Positions 55,859 to 64,000 of a stretch of 64,000 nt of DNA are shown piece by piece. The notes under the pieces are model-generated. The model searched no databases. It saw only the letters and a list, made by a program, of their open reading frames with translations, and was not told where the DNA came from. The translations under genes were made by a program, and so were the position numbers. Positions within the stretch are counted from its first letter, which is position 1. Each line of letters opens with the position of its first letter. This DNA comes from Lenzites betulinus (taxonomy: Eukaryota; Basidiomycota; Agaricomycetes; Polyporales; Polyporaceae). Location of the stretch: assembly GCA_022264855.1 (NCBI GenBank), contig JABYQU010000080.1, forward strand, positions 1-64,000, read 5' to 3'.

Positions 55859-58800
55859 GTCTGTGTTGTTCTCGCTGCGAGTCAATTTCAATGCATATCA
55901 CTATTCACGCACTTTGCCGTGACTGGCAGCCAAACCCTACCTCACTCCTTTCTCGTAACTATCGGGCGATTACAGAATGTACTACCGTGTGTCGTTATCC
56001 TGGGTCCTGATCGCCGTGCAGAGGGCGTGAGGGATTGTGTGCCTCGTTTCTGGGCCGGTTTTCCCCATGGGTTTTTCGGTGCGGACGCGGGTCAGGACCC
56101 CACCAATACCGGCTCATCTCTTCGGCCTTTCGATGATAAACAGCGCCTGCCATGCCGAAAAAGGTCATGACAGGCGTTGGTCGTAGTCTGCGCTGAGCGT
56201 GACGCCTTACGGTCAAGGGATATCGGCAGGCACTGGCATCTAAGTAGTGCTCGGGATTCGGTGTTTGCGTGCGTCTCGTTGGTCGGCTACTCTGAGGGAT
56301 ACAAAGGGCATTACATTATCTCTAGTTAGAAGTAGCGCCGATGAGATCGGAGTTTGTACGCTCGCACTTGGTCGAATATTCACTCACTCACTCACTCACT
56401 CGCTCCGGCGGCGCATTCGACAGCCACCCGGAACGAGTGCATGCAGAGAAACATGCTCCCGCAGCGCCGCGAGCAGCCACCATCTCCCACATCCCGCCGC
56501 GGGAGGCGCCGCTCGTGCAGTGCGCCCACATCGCGCATCGTCGCCGTACATCACGCGTACCGCCACGCGTACGGCCCCGCGTACGTCCGTGCCCCGACCT
56601 CCCGCCGCCCCGCCGCCCCGCCAACTGACTTTGAGTGTACAGCAAGCCCGACGGCGTGTTCGCCTCGCTGCCAAGCCTCGTCTCACCACGCCCGCACCAC
56701 AGCGCTCGCCGACTTGTACAGCACACCTCCGCCAAGTTCCAGGCCTAACAGCGCAAGAGGGCATCGCAACATTTGGGCGCATTTTCGCGCATTTTCAGCG
56801 ATATCCACACAAACTCGCACCTCGCGCTCGCACCTCGCGCCCCCACGCTTCGCTGTTTCGTACGTATAGTCCACTGCACCGTCCGCTTGTGCACGCCAAC
56901 TCACAGCGCAAACGGAGCAGATGGTAAAAAATCACATTTTTCGCAGATTTCCAGTGATATTCCCCGAAAATCACGAACCGCGCTCCAAGTTCGCGTCCGC
57001 CCACCTCGCCACTCCGTATGTGCCCTCGCATACGCCCTCTATATACGCATACTGACTCCCGGAACGATCCGCGCAGACACGAATAGCGCCCACTTCGTGC
57101 CCTTCCACCGGCATGCGCGAAGACTCGCCCGTCCCGTGCGGACCTGGCAGCCTGGCGCCCCACAACCTCACACGCACGCGCCCGTGCATATTCCGCCCAC
57201 ACCCCGCCACGTCGCACGCCCTCCCGCGAAGAACGGCGTTGGCGTCGGCGTCGGCGCCCTGGCGCCTCGGCAGAGACCTCCACCAAGAATCTCACCCCAC
57301 GGCCGCACCTCGCACACCGCCGCCCTGCGTCTCGGCACGCACGCGCTCGTGCATGGGCGGCGCGAGCCTGCGAAGGTGCGCGCCAAAACGCGCCAAAACG
57401 CGCCGACGACAGCGTACGGGGCCTCCACGGACACCAGTACCCAGGGCGGCCCGCGCAGGACCACAGGCGCCGCCCGATGCACCTCTTTGTACCGCAAGCG
57501 CATGTTGAACGACGCCCGAACGACGCCCGCCGACGCCCGCCGCCCGGTGGCGCGCTGCGCGTCCGCGCGCGCGATCCCGTGTCGCAGCCACACAAGGTGG
57601 CCTCCCCGTCACGTCCCTTGCCGTCCGCAAAGTACATACGTCGCTACAAGATCGTATCCAGAGCACTCGGACGCGCACTGATCTGCCCATCGTCGCCCTC
57701 GTCGTCCGACCTCCACCCAAGTCGCACACGGGCCGCCCGGTGCGTACCGCAGACGTCGCGGCGCCCGACGCGAGCGACGCGTGCGACGGTGCGGTGGTAA
57801 GTCATCGAGACGCAGGTAGGCAGCGCTCGCGCTCACCCGTGCATGACAGGTCCCCCTCGACTCGCATCGTCGCGCGCCTGCGTCCCGGATGCGAGACGAA
57901 GACCGCCGTCGAGGGACTCACCCAAGACGAGCTCGCGGGCCCTCCACGCGCTCGCGCCACCCTCCCGGAGTCGATGGACTCGGTCGTCGCTGTCTGCGTG
58001 TGCGACGTCAGTGGGGACGGCGACTATGGCCATGCACGTACCGCATCGCAGGCCTGCGCCGCGGCCGCAGAGGGAGGAAGGTGAGCGCGTCGCGCATATG
58101 TCTCCCATCTCCGCACAGGCTCAGTATGAAGGTGCGTGCACAGACCTGTGGCATGACGAAGAAGTCAGCAAGGTCAGTTTACGAGTGCAATCAACATACC
58201 GGACGAGCTCGGAATGCGGCGACGATCGTATGCCGCAGGTCCTCGCCGCCCTCGATCGAGCGCATCTGCCTGGACGTCGTAGTCAGCAGCGAGCTCGCGC
58301 CACAGAGCAGCGTATCGACGGGGGGAGACGGCGAGGGGAGTGGGGCCCGGGGAGGACGGCGGTGAGCAGGGGGGATGTGCCCGGGGATGGCTTAACAGCA
58401 TCTCCGCGTGCGGCTGCTACTCGGACGTGCTCGCTTCGCGCGCCTCCGCCATGCATCACGCCGTCGCGGGCGTGCGCACCTGGAGGGGATCCGCCGCCGC
58501 CCTCCGCGTGCCTCGCGCACATTCGCACCAAACGCGCACACGGGCACCACTGCAACGCGCTGCGCGTGTCTCAGAGCGCACGCAGGGTACGTGTATTTCC
58601 CGACGGGACGACGTACTTTTTCTCCCGTCACTCAGCGTCTTGGTTCCCAGCTCGATACCGAACAGATGCGTGCGCGCAATGCGTCGTCTCGCACGCGCCG
58701 TCCAGCGAGCCCGTCCGCCCTGGCTTGTGCTGCGTCCGCCCGCGTGTCTCCTGCTGCTCTCTCAAGCGTGCACGACGACACTAAGGCACAGGAGGGAGGT

Positions 58801-61065
58801 ATGCATGCACACGGAGCCACCGGGGGATGTCCACCGAGGATCGTGCGGCGACATCGTCGACGCGCGCCGCTCGCGAATGGCACCCTAGCGACGTCAACGG
58901 CTGCCCGCTGACCGGGTCTTGTGCACGGCAGGCCTCGTGAGTCGACCGCAGCACCTCAGGGCCGCGTCGGAAAAGGCGACACGGAGGGCGCCGAAGCCCC
59001 CCAATGCGCTCATCCCGTATCGCAGCTCGGCCGCCGTCGTCGGCACCCTCTGCGCGCGCGACGGGACGGCGAGGCTGGTCGGCGCACAGGGACGACGCAC
59101 GGCGTGCGCGGGCAGAGCGATACCGCGCGTATTGCGCGCATCGCGCGCGTGGCGGTCGGCAGCAGATGCATCGTCCGTGCTCGAGAGAGACGCCTGTGGC
59201 GTCCACCCCGGACGCGCGGACGCGCGGAAGAGGAGCCTTGTGCATGCGGCGGATGGCGAACGCGCAGAACCCACTCAGGCGCGGAGGGGACCCCAGGCGA
59301 CTGCCCGAGTAGGAGCAGCACGGCGCCAGAGCCGCGGTCCGCAATCGCATGACGCGGGGACGGAGCGCGCAAAGACCCCGGGGAGGGGCCCCCAGGCGAG
59401 CACTGGCAGGCAGTGGCAGCGCAGGACACGCGGGCGTACACACCACGTCGGCAGCGGCGAGATCGCGCCCGGTGTCGGCCGAGGAGGGCAGCCCCGACGT
59501 CTGCGGGGCACGAGGCAGAGGGCCCACAAGATCCATCGCCGGGCGTTCTGTGCGCTCGACGGCGACTGGCACGGCACGGGGCGCGGTGGGAGACGCTGTC
59601 GGGGCGCTCAGCAGCGTCGTTCGGGTCCTGAATGGAAGGCGCGTGGTTCGCAGGTACGTCCATTTCCCTGTGCAGCCGACCTGTGGGATGCATTTGCTGA
59701 TGCGTATTCGCAGAGCCTGCGCCGCATATCCCGGCGTTGGAATAGACTGGATGGCCATCCAGAACTCATTGCGACGACGGGCACGCGACGGCCAAGGACG
59801 GAGACGGCACTCGTATGTTTGCAAGGCCGGCATTATCCCGCTCTGCTGACGTCGCATACTGTTTGCGTCCCGCGGGGCGAACGCTGCAGGCATGTCAATC
59901 CGCGTGCGTGATGCACTTGCTCTCTCGGAGCGGAATGGACGTGCTGGGACGATAGTCGATGCACAAACTTGCAGGGTACGACGCGTCCGTATGATAAAAG
60001 TGTGTAAACTAGCGCTGCTCACACCGTCATCAGCGCCGAGGGCCACCGGCCGCGCCCGCGCTCCTCTGCAAATCGGCTCAGCGATGTGCTCGCGCACGGC
60101 GTGGTCGCACCGGCGATATCTGCGAAACGACTGCGTGACTGTAAGATGCACGCCGATTCCCGCATACGGTACGTGCCCGTTCTGTGCTCGGCTCCCTGCG
60201 CGTTCGGCGTATTCACTCTTGTCCACGCAGATTTTACCCTCGCCGGTGGGTTGTATCTACAAGCTATTCTACGCGGCGACGATGGATGCGTCGAATCGCA
60301 CACGCTATCGCATCGCGAGAAGAGCTGAAGACTGCGTCCAGGACGTGATGCGCCGCCGCAGGCGTCATCCCAATGCTTCCGCAGCTGGTGAAGCTCCAGA
60401 ACATCCGCGCTGAAAGCCCCAAACCGTCTGCGCGCTCGACAGGCTCGCAAGCCACCGGGGGCACCGGCGCGACCCGCAAGGCGCATGCCAATTGCCTCAA
60501 ATAGTACATAATTTACCATCTGTACTCGGCTCCTGGAGCACATCACCCCACGGCATACTGACCGTCGTGCAGGCATCCCCCCCGTCTCACGTTGGTTTTT
60601 CGCCATGCGACGCTCAATGCCCTAAAGGCCTGTACTCGGACTGCGTACGCACGGTGCGAGTTCGGGGGTGAACTTGAGGTGCACAGCGCGACGCGGCACA
60701 CACCCCACCCAACTCCCGAGCAGGGGCATCCTGACTTGCGTCGCCGAGTGACCACGTGTCCCCTGGGTTATTGCGAGCGCGGCTGTCCCGACCTCACGAG
60801 CTGCGGACGACTGGGAGGTGTTCCCCGAGTGTTCTACACTCGCGGCACGCCGTACCAGAGTTGATGGAAATGTGCGACTGATATGATTACTTTGTATAGA
60901 TATATGGTAAGGGCGATGCGAATTGGGGGCCGAGGGCTTGCTTTCATCATCCGTCCGCCGCGCCGGTGAACGCAGAGGCGAACAAGAGCCTGGAGGGCGC
61001 TCGGAAGGAGGATATATACACCAACGCAGGCGCGGCGCCGCCCTCTCGAGTGCAGCCCCACCCGA

Positions 61066-61146
61066 ACTCGTCCCCTCCTGAGCGCCCCCCTCCCGAGCAC
61101 GTCCCCCCCTGAGTGCGTCCCCTCCCGAGTGCGTCCTCTCCCCGCG
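61066..61146. repeat. 16-bp minisatellite
   Basis: About five imperfect copies of CCCTCCCGAGTGCGTC. Confidence 0.65.
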
Positions 61147-61547
61147 CATCCCGTCGCGCACGCACCTCTCCACCTCCCCGCTCTGCGCCTATCATCGTCC
61201 GACGTCGCCCTGCTCGTCACCTCTCGCAAGGGCCGACGGGCTTAGACGCTTGTGTACGATGGGCTGACGGCCACAGGTATGTTTCCTTTGCGCAACAGCA
61301 TGCATCTTTCTTTCATGCTCACACACATTCACAGATGTGTCCGAACGTGGGCGGCTGGCGGCCGGCGCGCGGCCGCCGTGGTTGCTTGCATCCTGGCGTC
61401 GGAGGGCGACTCGAATGCGACGTGCTCAAGACAGCCCTTCCTCCTCTTTCGCAGCTGCTCCGGGACGGTCCAACGCGCTCCAGCCGCGACGCAACTCGCC
61501 CCGCGGCCGGCCTCGTACTCGCGGCCGCCGCCGTGCAACGCTGGTGT

Positions 61548-61895
61548 TCCGGGTGGCCAGACAGCTCGAACGCGGCGCCTTTGCGTGTATGGCAGCGGAG
61601 GGCCCGTCTCCGGCCATCACGGCGGCGTCGACTGGACGTGCTCCGGTGCGCACCAGGTGGGTCCGTAACACAACAGTCTCCCGGCCGCAGAGTGTCTCAA
61701 GCCCTGCGCACAGCGGCGGTCCACGGCGTCCCGGGCCTGGGGCCACCGGACGACTTGCACGCGGCGCCCGCCCTTGTGCGCACAGCAGCAGAGGGCCCCT
61801 CTTGCGGCCGGTAAGTTACAGCGGCGTCGTCTCGACGTGCGCCGGCGCACACCAGGTGCGTCCGCAACATGACACGACGTTATCCGGCCCGCGCA
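61548..61895. repeat. Diverged tandem duplication, period about 194 bp
   Basis: Two adjacent units share AGCGGAGGGCCC/AGCAGAGGGCCC (61594 and 61788), a GCGTCG-ACGTGC block, and GCACACCAGGTG-type sequence followed by GTCCG-AACA, in the same order. Confidence 0.6.
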
Positions 61896-62328
61896 GTGCC
61901 GCAGTGCGCTCACGCAGCCACGGTGCACGATACGCAACGCCTGCGTGGCTTGCTCATGTACGCGGCCGGCGGACAAGAAAGTGTGCGGGGCGCGGCAGCG
62001 TGGCCATTGTGTCCCGAGGGCAGAACTCGGCAGCATCGACTCGGATGGCGCGCGGGCGCGCGGGGATTGAGATGGTGGAGTGCGGGGAATGTCCCGCGGA
62101 GTAATGAGCTCGAGAGTAATCTACATTGTTCGCGCTGGGCCGTAATACAATGTGTTTTCTCGAAATTGACCTGTCCGCCGGCCACGAGATACGACAGCGA
62201 GCACAGAGACCGCCGCTCTCAAGACCATGCCCGCCTGTTCGCCGTCAGATGTGTATTCCGAGTCGAAACAAATATATTCGGTATGCTACATACAAGACTC
62301 TCCATGTCCTCCAAGCCCCGACCTTCTC

Positions 62329-62410
62329 CTCTGTCTGTAACCCTCAGTCTGTCTCCTCTCTACCCCTCTGTCTCGACCCCTCTGTCTCTACTAGTAACCC
62401 TCTGTCTGTG
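62329..62410. repeat. CCTCTGTCT-type degenerate repeat next to a duplication breakpoint
   Basis: Several imperfect ACCCTCTGTCT units, ending about 85 bp before the breakpoint of the Byr4-like duplication. Confidence 0.5.
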
Positions 62411-62422
62411 GTAACGACGTAG

Positions 62423-63763
62423 TTATTTCCTCAGCCATCCACGCCGCCACACCGCGCCCCGGAGCCGAGCACGCCGCGGCGGCCGGCACAACTCGAGCAG
62501 CGGCGTCTTGCCTGGGGCCGCGGGCGTGGCGGAGGAAGACGTGTTGGCGGCGTCGAGCGCGAGTGCGGGCTCCTCGCCGGACGGGCGCCCCGGCTGCTCG
62601 GGCGTGACGGGGCGCACGGGCGGGTCGACGGCCTCGGCGTGGTCGTCGAGCTCGAAGATGCCGTCCTCGAAGTTGGCGGGCGGGCGCGACTTCTTGCGCA
62701 GGCGCCGCCGCTCGCGGTGGATGGGCGGGCTGGGGGGCAGGAGCGCGAGGCGTGCACGCGCGGCGGCGGAGCTCGAGCCCGCGCCGTGGCCGTGGCCCGA
62801 CGCAGAGCCGGAGACGGTCGGCCGGAGAGCGAGATGTGCGGTGGAGGAGTATGAGTAGCCCGCCACGGAATCGCGCCCTGTGGTGGACGATACCGGCACA
62901 GAAAACACTGAGGCGGTGGGCGAGCGCGGGAATGGCGCGATGGCGGTCGCATGCGGTGGCAGCGGCGGAACGGGCGGCGGCGGAGAGAGGTCCGTAGGGA
63001 GGTGGAACGGGATGTGCCGCGAGCGCGAGGTGACGGTGCGGTCCTCGCTCTCGCGCCCGAGGCCGTACTCGCCGTCCATGTCGTCGTCGTCCCCGGACTC
63101 GTCCGACGAGGGCCACGAGCCGCGCTTGCGGGGCGTCGCGCGGCGGCGGGGCGACGCGCCACCCGCGCCGCCCGCGCCGTCCTCGAAGTCGTCGTCCCAG
63201 TTCTCGACCTCGCCGTCGCCCTCGGCCGTGTCAGACTCCCGTCCGCGTTCACGCTCGCGCGTCCCGCGTGCACCTGCCGCACTGCTCCCACCCGCAGAGA
63301 GCGGGTGCGCGTGCCGGCGGCGCGCGGCGGGCCCCGGCGAGTCCGTGTCCTGGAAATCGTCGTCCCAATTCTCCATCAGCGCGTGCTGGCCCGCATTTGG
63401 ATTCGGAAGCGTGCGTTGACGCGTCGGCGAGGACGCAGAGGCGGCGGATTGCTTGGGCGGCGTGGACGGGCCCGGGTCGGCCCATCCCTGTGGCTGCTGC
63501 GTCTGTCGGGGCGAGGACGCGGTGTTTTTCTTGTCCTTTGCGAGCGGGGTCGAGGGCGCGGAGGGGGGCCGTCGCCGGGCTGGGGAGGTGGGGGGCGAGC
63601 GGCCGGAGGAGGCTGCTTGAGCCTGGGCGAACTCGAAGTCGGAGTCCCAGTTCTCCTCGGATGGATCTGCAGATGACTTGTGAGTACAATCTTTGCAAGA
63701 GAGGACGATCGATGGGCGGATAGGGAGGGGGAGGGCGTGCTTACCTGGCTGTGCGCTCGTCAT
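62423..63763 (-). pseudogene. Truncated second copy of the Byr4-like gene (first ~397 residues, then unrelated tail)
   Basis: Minus strand, ATG 63763. Exon 1 is 63763-63745, intron 63744-63667 (78 bp as in the full copy), and exon 2 runs from 63666. All three acidic NWD boxes are kept and differences from copy 1 are few, including a loss of two residues in the ERERER run. Similarity stops at the codons for KTPLL (about 62495). The frame then reads an unrelated Arg-rich tail to a stop at 62423, giving about 420 residues without the coiled coil or C-terminal half. It could still be expressed, because its upstream region is duplicated too. Confidence 0.8.
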
Positions 63764-64000
63764 CCTTGCATGCGTGTCCTGTCAACGTTTTCGCCGGTTT
63801 TCTGTTCGTGATCGCGTGGGTGGTCGTGTCCGTGCCAGTGCTGGTGTTCGTAGGCAGATTGTATGCTGTTCGTCGTGTTGTCGTGTCGCGTTCTTTCACT
63901 CGTGTTCGAACGAGCACAGCAAAGGGAAGCAGTTGGTAGACAGAGTAGGTGAAGAAAGCAGGGCAGCGGTCGGGCACACGGCAGGCCTCGCGCGGACCGC
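62495..64000. repeat. Segmental duplication, copy 2 (continues beyond the window)
   Basis: Matches 50947-52458 to the last base of the window, so the duplication is longer than can be seen. Confidence 0.9.

Larger units (their letters stand above)
55859..62422. other. GC-rich stretch without a recognisable gene
   Basis: About 6.6 kb. Long open frames occur on both strands and in several phases at once (for example 58781-60226 on minus and 58919-59911 on plus), but they are Arg/Ala/Pro/His-rich with no domain, no conserved motif and no consistent splice structure. This is what high GC content alone produces, since stops are AT-rich. It contains an ACTC tetranucleotide run (56383-56402), CGCGCCAAAA repeats (about 57380-57405), CGACGCCCG repeats (about 57508-57545), a minisatellite (61066-61146) and a diverged tandem duplication (61548-61895). 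Confidence 0.55.

Noticed and set aside
58919..59911. 330-codon plus-strand open frame
   Set aside because: Same reason; likely a by-product of high GC content.
58781..60226. 481-codon minus-strand open frame
   Set aside because: Overlaps an equally long plus-strand frame in a GC-rich tract; composition is Arg/Ala/Pro-rich with no domain.
1..64000. tRNA, rRNA or CRISPR features
   Set aside because: No convincing A/B-box tRNA pair, rRNA sequence or repeat-spacer array was seen by eye; a tRNAscan-SE run would be needed to exclude single tRNAs.

Overview
The window looks like nuclear DNA of a filamentous basidiomycete, most likely an Agaricomycete of the polypore type. The genes are split by many short GT-AG introns (about 41-120 bp, occasionally longer). 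They include families typical of mushroom-forming fungi: a class I hydrophobin, DUF6534 seven-helix membrane proteins, F-box proteins, an HNH-nuclease-domain protein and an atypical G-alpha subunit. Retroelements of the DIRS-like (tyrosine recombinase) and LINE types are also present. All gene models were built by hand: reading phase was checked at every exon junction, and no transcript data were available.

Layout. 1-8.9 kb: a decayed DIRS-like retrotransposon on the minus strand, broken by a 3.85-kb inverted-repeat element (2615-6463, 7-bp target duplication) and a 230-bp MITE (1131-1360, 4-bp target duplication). 10.5-13.3 kb: a conserved small protein of unknown function and a small secreted protein. 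13.5-17.1 kb: copy A of a DUF6534 gene plus flank. 17.3-23.4 kb: BRF1 (TFIIIB subunit) diverging from a 986-residue putative nuclear protein. 24.4-24.9 kb: hydrophobin. 25.4-29.5 kb: two F-box genes and a foldback element with perfect 418-bp arms. 29.9-34.0 kb: copy B of the DUF6534 region, inverted relative to copy A. 34.0-37.3 kb: a second copy of the F-box gene and a further F-box gene. 37.7-40.8 kb: atypical G-alpha (14 exons). 42.2-46.7 kb: a paralogue of the unknown small protein, an HNH-domain protein, a kinase-like fragment and mitochondrial Mn superoxide dismutase. 47.5-52.2 kb: a 1516-residue Byr4/Bfa1-like protein. 53.1-55.9 kb: two LINE remnants. 55.9-62.4 kb: a GC-rich stretch with no recognisable gene. 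62.4-64.0 kb: a truncated second copy of the 5' end of the Byr4-like gene.

Two housekeeping genes (BRF1, SOD2) and a signalling gene (G-alpha) sit among lineage-specific genes in a region that has been reshuffled repeatedly. There are three separate segmental duplications: an inverted one of about 4 kb, a direct one of about 1.7 kb, and a partial one of at least 1.5 kb. At least five mobile elements are present. The most striking signals are the pair of DUF6534 genes, each cut into 20 exons as small as 10 nt, and the uninterrupted perfect palindrome at 28.6-29.5 kb, for which the duplicated locus supplies an empty target site.
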